Shown here piece after piece: positions 8,472 to 16,485 of a stretch of DNA of 64,000 nt. The translations under genes were made by a program, and so were the position numbers. Under the pieces are notes generated by a model. That model worked only from the letters and a program-made list of their open reading frames with translations. It was not told the DNA's origin and did not search any database. This DNA comes from Streptomyces sp. NBC_00190 (lineage in GTDB: Bacteria > Actinomycetota > Actinomycetes > Streptomycetales > Streptomycetaceae), in assembly GCF_036203305.1 (NCBI RefSeq), contig NZ_CP108131.1, forward strand, positions 3,658,001 through 3,722,000, given 5' to 3'. How positions within the stretch are numbered: position 1 is the stretch's first letter; every line of letters starts with the position of its first letter.

Positions 8472-8644
8472 TTCCCGCCTGATGTGCGGAGAATCTTCCG
8501 CTCTGCGTCTTGTCGCTACCCAGCGACCGCGCCCCGTCCTCCCACGCGCCCCCGCCCGTGCATCAGTGCGCCCCGTATGCAGGATCGATGCTCCGCCCAC
8601 CGGCCGGTTTACGCCCGTAACCCCGGGTGAGCCGGATAGTTGGT

Positions 8645-9331
8645 ATGGGCGTGGAAGAGACCATCACAGTCACGGAGACCGCACCCATCCCCAAGCAGCG
8701 CGGCGAGCAGTTGCTGGACCATGCCGTGCGGTACGCGGAAGAACGGCACTGGGACGTCTTCGCCGGCACCTGGCTGGAGGCGGGCGACGGGCGTGAGTTG
8801 TGCTCCTGCGGGGCGGAGGACTGCGTGGCGCCCGGCGCCCACCCGGCGGTGACGGACTGGGCGGCGCTGGCGACCGGCAGCGCGGTGCAGGTCCGGCGGA
8901 TCTGGGCGAAGCACCCGAAGGCCTCGATCCTCATGCCGACGGGCCGGACGTTCGACGCGCTGGACGTGCCGGACACCGCCGGGTTCCTGGCGCTGGCGCG
9001 GCTGGAGCGGATGCAGCGCACGCTCGGACCGGTCGCGCTCACGCCCGACCACCGGATGCTGTTCTTCGTCCTGCCCGGCGCCGGGGCCAAGATGACGGAC
9101 CTGGTGCGCAAGCTGGGCTGGACGCCGTCGGCGATCGACCTCGCCGCCCGGGGCGAGGGCGAGTACGTGGCCGCCCCGCCCACCCGCTTCGGCGGCCGGG
9201 GCTCGGTCCAGTGGGCGCGGCGGCCCACGCCGGCGAACCGGTGGCTGCCGGACACCGAGGAGCTGATCGACGCGCTGGCGTACGCGTGCGGGAGCGAGGC
9301 CGCGGCCGAGCGCAAGCGGCGTCAGGGCTGA
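8645..9331 (+). CDS. Degenerate bifunctional DNA primase/polymerase (prim-pol)-like protein
   Basis: A 228-residue protein from ATG 8645; an in-frame GTG at 8627 would add six residues. The order of elements matches the Streptomyces prim-pol N-terminal family: LLDHAVRYAEERHWDVF, then the cysteine cluster CSCGAEDCVAPGAHP, then FDALDVPDTAGF, then a VAAPPTRF-type end. The usual acidic catalytic pair of active prim-pols is not obvious, so it may be a non-catalytic paralogue. No helicase or primase partner is nearby, which argues against a plasmid-replication module. It is probably a conserved chromosomal protein of unknown role. Confidence 0.72.
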   Translation: MGVEETITVTETAPIPKQRGEQLLDHAVRYAEERHWDVFAGTWLEAGDGRELCSCGAEDCVAPGAHPAVTDWAALATGSAVQVRRIWAKHPKASILMPTGRTFDALDVPDTAGFLALARLERMQRTLGPVALTPDHRMLFFVLPGAGAKMTDLVRKLGWTPSAIDLAARGEGEYVAAPPTRFGGRGSVQWARRPTPANRWLPDTEELIDALAYACGSEAAAERKRRQG

Positions 9332-9453
9332 CCCCGCGGGCAGGGACATTACTGACCGGAAACTGATGACATAAGTAACTGCTCGGGCCTCTTCCCCTCC
9401 TCCTATGGTGAGGAAAGAACGACCAACGGGGACGTGTGACGAGAGGCAGGCGC

Positions 9454-10299
9454 ATGCCGGACCAGGGTGATGCGACGAGCGGGACGTACGGGACGGGTGG
9501 CGCGCGATCCGCGCCGTCCGCCGTGCGGGTGGAAGGTCTGTGGAAGCGCTTCGGCGAGCAGGTGGCCGTCGCCGGGATCGACCTGGAGCTGCCCGCGGGC
9601 AAGTTCATCGGTCTGGTCGGCCCGAACGGCGCGGGCAAGACGACGACGCTGTCGATGGTGACCGGGCTGCTGCGCCCGGACATGGGGCGGGTGCTGGTCG
9701 CCGGGCACGACGTGTGGGCGGACCCGGTCGAGGTGAAGGCGCGGATCGGCGTGCTGCCGGAGGGGCTGCGGCTCTTCGAGCGGCTGTCGGGGCGGGAACT
9801 GCTCGGCTACATGGGCCGCTTGCGCGGGCTGTCGGGCGAGGAGACGGACAAGCGGGCGACGCAGCTGCTGGACGTCCTGGACCTCGCGGGCTCGCAGCAC
9901 AAGCTGGTCGTGGACTACTCGACGGGCATGCGCAAGAAGATCGGCCTGGCGGCCGCGCTGCTGCACAACCCCGAAGTGCTCTTCCTGGACGAGCCGTTCG
10001 AGGGCGTGGACCCGGTGTCGGCGCAGACCATCCGCGGAGTGCTGGAACGTTACACCGCGTCCGGTGCCACGGTCGTCTTCTCCTCCCACGTGATGGAGCT
10101 CGTCGAGTCGCTGTGCGACTGGGTGGCCGTCATGGCCGCCGGGCGGATCCGCGCCGCGGGCCCGCTGGCCGACGTACGGGGCTCCGCGCCCTCCCTGCAG
10201 GCCGCCTTCCTCGAACTGGTCGGCGCACACGGGCGCGACGCGGCCGGGGACTCGCTGGACTGGCTGGGCGGCGGCTCCGGTACGGCGGCCGCCCGATGA
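9454..10299 (+). CDS. ABC transporter ATP-binding protein
   Basis: A 281-residue ATPase. Walker A is GPNGAGKTTT at about residues 58-67, the signature region is YSTGMRKKIGLAAAL, and Walker B is VLFLDEPFEG. The switch histidine follows in VFSSHVMELVE. The start at ATG 9454 follows a GAGAGG ribosome-binding site; a GTG at 9436 in the same frame is an alternative. Its TGA overlaps the ATG of the permease gene (ATGA), so the two form a coupled two-component ABC-2-type exporter. The substrate is unknown. Confidence 0.9.
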   Translation: MPDQGDATSGTYGTGGARSAPSAVRVEGLWKRFGEQVAVAGIDLELPAGKFIGLVGPNGAGKTTTLSMVTGLLRPDMGRVLVAGHDVWADPVEVKARIGVLPEGLRLFERLSGRELLGYMGRLRGLSGEETDKRATQLLDVLDLAGSQHKLVVDYSTGMRKKIGLAAALLHNPEVLFLDEPFEGVDPVSAQTIRGVLERYTASGATVVFSSHVMELVESLCDWVAVMAAGRIRAAGPLADVRGSAPSLQAAFLELVGAHGRDAAGDSLDWLGGGSGTAAAR

Positions 10300-11945
10300 C
10301 CGCGACCGGCGCTCTCGCCACGCCCTCCGCACCCGCCGCCCCGGCCACCGCCGCCGGGTCCGTCCCGGTGACCGCCGTCTTCGTCCGGCTGAAGCTGTCG
10401 CTGCTGCGCAACGGGCTCAAGGGCTCCTCCAAGCGCAAGGCCGCCTGGATCGGCTCCCTGGTCCTCGCGATCGTCGTCGGTTTCTTCGTCACGCTCGGCC
10501 TGGCCATGCTGCACGGCAACGCCCACGCGGGCACGGTCGTCGTACTGCTGGCCGCGATCATGGCGCTCTCGTGGACCGTCATGCCGCTGTTCTTCCCCGG
10601 CGGGGACGAGACGCTCGACCCGAGCCGGCTGGTGATGCTGCCGCTGCGCCCGCGTCCCCTCGTACGGGCCCTCCTGGCCTCCTCGCTGATCGGCATCGGA
10701 CCGCTGTTCACGCTGTGCCTGGCGGTCGGCTCGGTACTGGCCGTCGCGCGGGGCGGCGCGGGCATCGCGGCCGCGGTGGTGGCCGTACCGCTGCTGCTGC
10801 TGGGCTGCGTGACCCTCGCCCGCGCGGTGGCCACGGCCAACGTGCGGCTGCTGACCAGCCGCAAGGGGCGCGACCTGGCGCTGCTCAGCGGTCTGCTGAT
10901 CGCGGTGGGCGCGCAGCTGGCCAACTTCGCCAGCCAGCGCCTGTTCCAGTCGGGCGGACTGGCCCAGCTGGAGCCCGCCGAGGCGGTGGTGCGGTGGCTG
11001 CCGCCGGTGACCGCGGTCGGCATGGTGGACTCGGCGAGCGAGGGCGCGTACGGGGTCGCCGCGGCCCAGCTGGCGCTCACCGTCGGCGCGCTGGTCCTGC
11101 TGCTCTGGTTCTGGGAGCGCAGCCTGACCAAGCTGATGGTCACACCGGACGGCTCGACGATCACGGCCGCCAAGCCGGAGAAGGACCGCGGCACGGGCGG
11201 CTTCTGGTCGCTGCTGCCGGCGGGCCGGACGGGCGCGGCCATGCAGCGGACCCTGCGCTACACGGTCCGCGACCCGAAGACGAAGTCGGCCTTCGTGACG
11301 GCGCTGGCGATCGGTCTGATCGTCCCGGTCTTCAACGCGCTGCAGGGCACGGGATCCATCTACCTGGTCTGCTTCGGCTCCGGAATGCTCGGCGTCCAGA
11401 TGTACAACCAGTTCGGGCAGGACACCTCGGCGTTCTGGATGGTCGCGCAGACCATCTCCACCCGGCGCGACGCGTACGTGGAGCTGCGCGCCCGCGCCGC
11501 CGCGCTGGCCCTGGTCACCGTCCCGTACACGGTCTTCGTCACGGTGGTCACGGCCGCCCTGGTCGGCAACTGGTCCGGCTTCCCCGCGGCCTTGGGCCTG
11601 GCCCTGGCGCTGCTGGGCGGGATGCTCTGCACGGGGGCGATCGCCTCGGGCCGCTTCCCGTACTCCATCCCGTCGGAAGGCGCCTTCAAGAACGCCGCCC
11701 CGGGGCAGGGCGGCCTGGCCTGGATGAGCGTCTTCGGCGGCATGCTGGCGTCGGCGCTGATCTGCGCCCCGGTGATCGCCCTGACGATCTGGCTCAACGT
11801 GGCGGACCACCAGGACATCTCCTGGCTGCTGCTCCCGCTGGGCGCGGCCTGGGGCGCGCTGGCGACCTGGTCGGGCCTGCGCCTGTCGGCGCCGACGGTG
11901 GCACGGAGGCTGCCGGAGATCCTGGCCGCGGTGAGCAAGGGCTGA
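10296..11945 (+). CDS. ABC transporter permease (ABC-2-like exporter)
   Basis: A 549-residue integral membrane protein with about ten hydrophobic segments, beginning with WIGSLVLAIVVGFFVTLGLA and ending in a TIWLNVADHQDISWLLLPLG region. Its start is fused to the stop of the ATP-binding gene by ATGA overlap. This single large permease would work with the upstream ATPase, probably as a homodimer or pseudo-dimer. No accessory regulator gene is adjacent. The family is clear from context and topology; the substrate is not. Confidence 0.88.
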   Translation: MTATGALATPSAPAAPATAAGSVPVTAVFVRLKLSLLRNGLKGSSKRKAAWIGSLVLAIVVGFFVTLGLAMLHGNAHAGTVVVLLAAIMALSWTVMPLFFPGGDETLDPSRLVMLPLRPRPLVRALLASSLIGIGPLFTLCLAVGSVLAVARGGAGIAAAVVAVPLLLLGCVTLARAVATANVRLLTSRKGRDLALLSGLLIAVGAQLANFASQRLFQSGGLAQLEPAEAVVRWLPPVTAVGMVDSASEGAYGVAAAQLALTVGALVLLLWFWERSLTKLMVTPDGSTITAAKPEKDRGTGGFWSLLPAGRTGAAMQRTLRYTVRDPKTKSAFVTALAIGLIVPVFNALQGTGSIYLVCFGSGMLGVQMYNQFGQDTSAFWMVAQTISTRRDAYVELRARAAALALVTVPYTVFVTVVTAALVGNWSGFPAALGLALALLGGMLCTGAIASGRFPYSIPSEGAFKNAAPGQGGLAWMSVFGGMLASALICAPVIALTIWLNVADHQDISWLLLPLGAAWGALATWSGLRLSAPTVARRLPEILAAVSKG

Positions 11946-12081
11946 CGCCGGCCCGACGGGGGTCACGGAGGGGACCGCGGTCAGGTTCGAGTGGAGGATC
12001 ACGCCCCACTCGCCCCTGGCCGCGTGTAGCGTGGCGATCTTCGGGCGGCGTAGGCCCCCGGAGTCGTGAAGGTGAACGCCC

Positions 12082-12999
12082 ATGACTGTTGGCGAACCGC
12101 CCGTCGTCTGGAGCCTGTCCCCCGCCGATGTCCGGGCGGGGTGGCGTGCGCTGTGGTGGAGCGCGGGGACCGACGGCGAGCTCGCCGTGATGCTGGTCCA
12201 GGAGCGCTACCTGAGCCGCGAGAAGTACCCGAGGGGCTGGATCGGCTGGCGCGTCCGGCGTCCGTTCGACGCGGAGCTGGTCGTCGTCTCGGGTCGGGGA
12301 GAGCGGCGTACACCGGTCCTCGGCATAGACATATGGCCCAGTCACCTGGCCCTCCTCCCGGAGTCCCGGTTTCTCGTCGTGTCAGGCCGTACGCACCGCG
12401 ACGGGGAGGGCGCCTGGCGGAACAACGCCTTCGTGTACTCCCCCGAGGGGCGGCCGGAGGGCGCCTTCTGCGTCGGTGACGACATCCCGGCCCTGGTCAC
12501 CGACCGCCGTGGGGGCATCTGGACCGCCTACGGCGATGAGGGCATCTACGGGGAGCACCCGGAGACCGCTGCCGGTCTGGCGGGCTGGAGCATCGACGGC
12601 GCGGCCACGTGGGCTCCGCGGGGACGGCTTCCCGTCTGGCCCCTGGAGGGCTGCACGGCCGCCACGGAAGGCGAGTCGGTCTGGCTGGTCTGGTACGGCC
12701 ACGAGGGCACCTTCCTGAGCCGGATCACCCCCGCCACCGGCGAAGTCACGAGCTACCGCAGCCCGGTGAGGGACCCGGACGGGTTCGCCGTGCGCGGCAA
12801 CCGTGCGGTCCTCACCAGCCGCGAGCACTACGAGCCCACCGTTACGGTGACCCGCGTCGAGTTGGCCGACGGCGGGTGCGTGGTCACCGGCGAGGAGCGG
12901 GTGGGCGTCCCCGGCCGGGTGGTCCTGCGGTGCGGCCAGGGACGTGACGGCACGCTGTGGCTGCGCGCCGGTGACAGCTGGGTGCGCATCGAGGCCTGA
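12082..12999 (+). CDS. Hypothetical protein, beta-propeller-like
   Basis: A 305-residue soluble protein with no signal peptide. It is rich in W, G and short beta-like segments (for example RGGIWTAYGDEGIYG and GESVWLVWYGHEGTFL) repeating about every 40-50 residues, which suggests a propeller. GAAGGTGAA precedes the ATG. No enzymatic motif is seen and the neighbours are unrelated. I do not recognise the family. Confidence 0.7.
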   Translation: MTVGEPPVVWSLSPADVRAGWRALWWSAGTDGELAVMLVQERYLSREKYPRGWIGWRVRRPFDAELVVVSGRGERRTPVLGIDIWPSHLALLPESRFLVVSGRTHRDGEGAWRNNAFVYSPEGRPEGAFCVGDDIPALVTDRRGGIWTAYGDEGIYGEHPETAAGLAGWSIDGAATWAPRGRLPVWPLEGCTAATEGESVWLVWYGHEGTFLSRITPATGEVTSYRSPVRDPDGFAVRGNRAVLTSREHYEPTVTVTRVELADGGCVVTGEERVGVPGRVVLRCGQGRDGTLWLRAGDSWVRIEA

Positions 13000-13015
13000 G
13001 CGGCCGCCGCACGGC

Positions 13016-13909
13016 TCAGATCTGAGCTGCCTTGATGCCGTCGAGGAAGGGTTCCAGGGCGGCGCGCCAGGCCGTCGGCTGGTCGTAGTGGAGGTAGTGG
13101 CCCGCGTCCGGGATTTCCGCGTACTGGCCGGCCGGGAGGACGCGGACCATTTCCTGGGCTTCGGCCCGGCCCAGTTCACCGTCCAGGCCGCGGACCACGA
13201 GGGCGGGGCAGCTGACTTGGGCCAGTTCCTCCCAGTGGGCGTCGTGGACCCAGGTCTCGCGGGCCGTCAGCATCTGGCGGCGGGAGAAGAGCGGGCGCCA
13301 GCCGTCCGCGGCCTCGTGCATGACCTCGGCGAAGAAGGCGCCTCGGCCGGGGTCGGGGCGCTCCACCCGGGGGTCGTCCTCGCCGAACCAGCGGCGGGCC
13401 GCGTCCTGGGTGGGGAAGGGCAGGGGCCAGCGGTGGAACCAGTCCTCCCACTCCTGCTGCGAGGCTTCGCCGAGGGCCGAGGCGCGCATGTCGCAGATGA
13501 CCAGGGCTTCGACCAGGTCCGGGCGGCGGGCGGCGAGCTGCCAGGCGGTCAGGGCGCCCATGGAGTGGCCGATCAGCGTCACGGGGGCGAGGCCGAGCTG
13601 CTCGATGACGGCTTCGGCGTCGGCCACGAAGGCTTCCCGCGTGTACGGGCCGCCCGACGGGCGGTCGCTCTGGCCGTGGCCGCGCTGGTCGAGGGCGATG
13701 ACGCGGCGGTGCTCGCCGAGCCAGCGCGCGGTACCGGCCCAGTGGAAGGCGCGGCCCATGAGCCCGTGGAGTAACAGCACCGCCGGGCGGGAGCCGGCCT
13801 CACCCGACGGCGGTTCGGCCGCCGCCGCCGGATGCGACTGCGGTTCGCGGAACTCCCAGGCGGCCAGGCGTACGCCGTCGGACCCTGTCACATCGATGCG
13901 CTGTACCAC
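13016..13909 (-). CDS. Alpha/beta hydrolase
   Basis: A 297-residue alpha/beta-hydrolase-fold enzyme. Visible are the oxyanion-hole motif HGLMGR, the nucleophile elbow GHSMG, a late acidic segment VVRGLDGELG and the catalytic histidine in DAGHYLHYDQ. The GTG at 13909 was chosen because GGGGG lies about nine bases upstream and homologous sequence starts near VVQRID; the frame is open to 14161. Its upstream region carries a palindrome against a TAGTCT -10 element. The natural substrate is unknown. The fold assignment is secure. Confidence 0.88.
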   Translation of the reverse strand: MVQRIDVTGSDGVRLAAWEFREPQSHPAAAAEPPSGEAGSRPAVLLLHGLMGRAFHWAGTARWLGEHRRVIALDQRGHGQSDRPSGGPYTREAFVADAEAVIEQLGLAPVTLIGHSMGALTAWQLAARRPDLVEALVICDMRASALGEASQQEWEDWFHRWPLPFPTQDAARRWFGEDDPRVERPDPGRGAFFAEVMHEAADGWRPLFSRRQMLTARETWVHDAHWEELAQVSCPALVVRGLDGELGRAEAQEMVRVLPAGQYAEIPDAGHYLHYDQPTAWRAALEPFLDGIKAAQI

Positions 13910-13937
13910 CGCAGATGCACCCCCTTCGCTCCCGGCC

Positions 13938-13959
13938 AGACTATCGAACCCGCATTCGA
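13938..13959 (-). promoter_or_regulatory. Promoter -10 with adjoining palindrome upstream of the hydrolase
   Basis: On the minus strand a TAGTCT -10 (13938-13943) abuts TCGAA-N6-TTCGA (13944-13959). The core CGAACccgcATTCG differs by one base from the Gram-positive LexA consensus CGAACNNNNGTTCG. The placement between -35 and -10 is operator-like. Whether LexA or another repressor binds is unknown. Confidence 0.4.
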
Positions 13960-14125
13960 AAACAGGCTTCTCGCCGACAACACCGCTCTTTCGAGTGACC
14001 TTGCTCAAGGATTGACCGCCACTGCCGAGGGAGATCCTTTCAACAGGGAGGCGGGCCGCTCGGGGAAGACGGTCCGAAGGGGACGACCTTGAGAGCTCGG
14101 GGCTCCAGGTCACAAGGGGAGGACC

Positions 14126-14153
14126 GGTCCCGGCGCCGCGAGGCGCCGGGACC
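14126..14153 (-). terminator. Hairpin downstream of dmdR1
   Basis: A perfect 12-bp GC stem (GGTCCCGGCGCC with GGCGCCGGGACC) closed by a GCGA tetraloop lies 45 bp past the dmdR1 stop. It is the likely transcription end for dmdR1. The rest of the 13960-14197 gap shows no gene. Confidence 0.65.
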
Positions 14154-14197
14154 GCCCACACCAGGGCCGACCCGTACGGGCGGGATCCCCTACGACG

Positions 14198-14890
14198 TCA
14201 ACGCTTCGCCACGAACACGTGAGAGGCCACATCCGCCTCCAGCTCGGCGGCTTCGCCGCCGCTGCCCACCAGCACACCACCCGGGGACGCGGTCACGCTC
14301 ACCACCGAGCCGGGCTGCACGCCCGCCCGCCGCAGCGTGTACATCAGCTGGGCGTCCGTCTGGATCGGCTCCCCGATCCGGCGCACGACCACGGTCTTGC
14401 CGTCGGTGCCCGCGTCCAGCTCGGCCAGGCTGATCATGCCGTCCGCCAGGAACGGGTCCGCCTCGGCCTTCTCCCCCAGCTCCTCCAGGCCCGGGATCGG
14501 GTTCCCGTACGGCGACTCGGTCGGGTGGCGCAGCAGCTCCAGCACCCGCCGCTCCACCGCCTCGCTCATCACGTGCTCCCAGCGGCAGGCCTCGGCGTGC
14601 ACCTGCTCCCACTCCAGGCCGATGACGTCGACGAGGAGGCATTCGGCGAGCCGGTGCTTGCGCATGACGCGCGTCGCCAGCCTCCGCCCCTCCTCCGTCA
14701 GCTCCAGGTGCCGGTCGCTGGCGACGGCCACCAGGCCGTCCCGCTCCATGCGCGCCACCGTCTGGCTCACCGTCGGTCCGCTCTGGTCGAGCCGCTCGGC
14801 GATACGGGCGCGCATGGGGACCACACCTTCCTCTTCCAGCTCAAGGATGGTGCGGAGATACATCTCCGTGGTGTCGATCAGTCCGGACAT
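14198..14890 (-). CDS. dmdR1: Iron-dependent transcriptional repressor DmdR1/IdeR (DtxR family)
   Basis: A 230-residue DtxR-family repressor. All canonical metal ligands are present: M10, C102, E105 and H106 (primary site) and H79, E83 and H98 (ancillary site). The N-terminal winged helix contains QSGPTVSQTVARMERDG, and a C-terminal SH3-like domain follows from about 150. ATG 14890 is preceded by GAGGGG. With Fe2+ such regulators repress siderophore and iron-uptake genes. In S. coelicolor, dmdR1 controls desferrioxamine genes and overlaps an antisense gene called adm; open frames exist opposite this gene too. It diverges from a SIS-domain gene, with a DasR-like site between them. Confidence 0.93.
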   Translation of the reverse strand: MSGLIDTTEMYLRTILELEEEGVVPMRARIAERLDQSGPTVSQTVARMERDGLVAVASDRHLELTEEGRRLATRVMRKHRLAECLLVDVIGLEWEQVHAEACRWEHVMSEAVERRVLELLRHPTESPYGNPIPGLEELGEKAEADPFLADGMISLAELDAGTDGKTVVVRRIGEPIQTDAQLMYTLRRAGVQPGSVVSVTASPGGVLVGSGGEAAELEADVASHVFVAKR

Positions 14891-15034
14891 TCGTGCCCCT
14901 CGGATAGCGTGCGCTGGCCCTGTCCCCAATTCTGACGCATCAGGCCGACAACCGTCCCGTGCCGAGCGTCAAGCCCTGTCCCGGACATCTCCGCGTCGCC
15001 TTTCGTTCGGGATTGACGTTCGTATTGACAGGCC

Positions 15035-15050
15035 CTTGGTCCAGACCGCA
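15035..15050. promoter_or_regulatory. DasR-responsive element (dre)-like site between dmdR1 and the SIS gene
   Basis: CTTGGTCCAGACCGCA matches the DasR consensus ACTGGTCTAGACCACT at 11 of 16 positions, with the GGTC-N-AGACC core intact. It lies 51 bp upstream of the SIS-domain gene and 145 bp upstream of dmdR1. Two TTGAC hexamers (15013 and 15025) lie just upstream on the plus strand, so the site would overlap or follow the SIS promoter. A dre ahead of dmdR1 has been reported in S. coelicolor as a link between N-acetylglucosamine and siderophores. Confidence 0.6.
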
Positions 15051-15100
15051 CGGTGAGCGGCGGACACGGACTCATCCCACCCCCGGAAGGCCATCGGCGT

Positions 15101-15856
15101 ATGAGCGAGAGCAAGCTGGCCGGTCAGTTCTTCGACGCCGCCATCGGCCTGCTGGAGCGGGTCCGCGACGAGGAGGGCGTGCGGATCGCCGAGGCCGGCT
15201 CCCTCGTCGCCGACGCCGTCGCCGCCGGGAACCGGCTCTTCGCCTTCGGCGCCGGCCACTCCTCGCTCCCCGCCCAGGACGTCGTCTACCGGGCCGGCGG
15301 ACTGGCCCTGATGAACTTCCTCGCCGTACCGGGCACGGCCGGCATCGACGTCATGCCGGCGACGCTGGGCAGCGCCCTGGAACGGGTCGACGGTCTCGCC
15401 GGCGCCGTCCTGGACAGCAGCCCCGCCTCCGACGGCGACGTCCTCGTGATCATCTCCCTCTCGGGGCGCAACGCCCTGCCGGTCGAGATGGCCATGAACG
15501 CCCGCGCCATCGGTCTCAATGTGATCGGCGTGACCTCGGTGGCGTACGCGACCGGGACCAAGTCACGGCACGTCTCGGGCACCTTCCTCAAGGACCACTG
15601 TGACGTCGTCCTCGACAGCAAGATCGCGGTCGGCGACGCCGAGCTGACCCTCGACGGCATCGAGGCGCCCTTCGCCCCCGCCTCCACCGTCGTGACCAGC
15701 GCGATCATGCAGGCGGTCATGGCGGCGGCCGCCGGCGAGCTCGCCGCCCGCGGCGTGGAGCCGCCGCTGCTGCGTTCGGGCAACGTCGACGGCGGCCACG
15801 AGTGGAACGGCCGCGTCATGCAGGAGTACGGCGACCGGATCTTCTTCCGCCACTAG
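15101..15856 (+). CDS. SIS-domain phosphosugar-binding/isomerase-like protein
   Basis: A 251-residue protein of the sugar-isomerase (SIS) fold, with the phosphosugar-binding segments FAFGAGHSSLPAQD (about 48-61) and VIISLSGRNALPVEM (about 116-130). ATG 15101 is preceded by GGAAGG; the frame opens at 15053 but only ATG 15101 gives the conserved N-terminus. The upstream DasR-like site suggests control by aminosugar status, which fits a role with N-acetylglucosamine- or N-acetylmuramate-type phosphates. The exact reaction is not determined. It diverges from dmdR1. Confidence 0.88.
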   Translation: MSESKLAGQFFDAAIGLLERVRDEEGVRIAEAGSLVADAVAAGNRLFAFGAGHSSLPAQDVVYRAGGLALMNFLAVPGTAGIDVMPATLGSALERVDGLAGAVLDSSPASDGDVLVIISLSGRNALPVEMAMNARAIGLNVIGVTSVAYATGTKSRHVSGTFLKDHCDVVLDSKIAVGDAELTLDGIEAPFAPASTVVTSAIMQAVMAAAAGELAARGVEPPLLRSGNVDGGHEWNGRVMQEYGDRIFFRH

Positions 15857-15861
15857 GGCCA

Positions 15862-16401
15862 TCAGCTGCCGGCGGTGGCGCGGGGCCGCGCGGCGAGGGC
15901 GGACCACCACACGGAGGCGAGCAGCAGCACGCCCGGGGCGATCCCGGCGACGGCCGCCACGGCCGAGGTTCCCGCGCCGGCCGCGCCGAGGAGCAGTCCG
16001 GCGGCGCCGCAGGCCGCCATCGCGGCCCCGAGCAGGCGCAGCGAGGCCTGCTGCCACGCGGCCGCGAGGCCGAAGAAGTGCAGTCCGACGACGAGCGCGA
16101 TCCACCCCACCGTCAGCTGCGGGGCGTGGAGTACCCATTTCAGAACGACGATCCCGGCCAGCGCGGCGATCGCCTCGGCGGCCACCACCAGCCAGTAGCG
16201 CCGCCCGAAGGCCCTGCCGGCGGCGCTGTCGGCACCGGTGCGGTCCGCCGGGGGCCGTGGCGTGAGGAACAGGCCGACGAAGGCGGCCACGGCGAGCAGT
16301 CGCAGCGGGACGGCGAGCGGCGGCACGGCGCCGGCGTTCACCCCGATGAAGGCGAGGCCGAACGCGCCGCCGATGATCAAGCCCGTACGCCCCCGTGTCA
16401 T
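15862..16401 (-). CDS. Integral membrane protein, hypothetical
   Basis: A 179-residue protein with about six hydrophobic segments, including GLIIGGAFGLAFIGVNAG, LRLLAVAAFVGLFL, WIALVVGLHFFGLAAAW and a C-terminal VAAVAGIAPGVLLLASVWW. No ligand motif is visible. It converges on the SIS gene with only a few bases between stops. The family is not recognised beyond a small polytopic membrane protein. Confidence 0.78.
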   Translation of the reverse strand: MTRGRTGLIIGGAFGLAFIGVNAGAVPPLAVPLRLLAVAAFVGLFLTPRPPADRTGADSAAGRAFGRRYWLVVAAEAIAALAGIVVLKWVLHAPQLTVGWIALVVGLHFFGLAAAWQQASLRLLGAAMAACGAAGLLLGAAGAGTSAVAAVAGIAPGVLLLASVWWSALAARPRATAGS

Positions 16402-16485
16402 GGCGCCCAGTGTGCCGGAATTCGATCATGGATTCCAAGCCCGGGGGCCGCCCCTGGCAAGGATCCGAGAGTCAGGCCCCGGCGG

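Noticed and set aside
9349-9378. TTACT...AGTAA inverted repeat upstream of the ABC transporter genes
   Set aside because: Arms are only 5 bp with a long spacer; too weak to claim as an operator.
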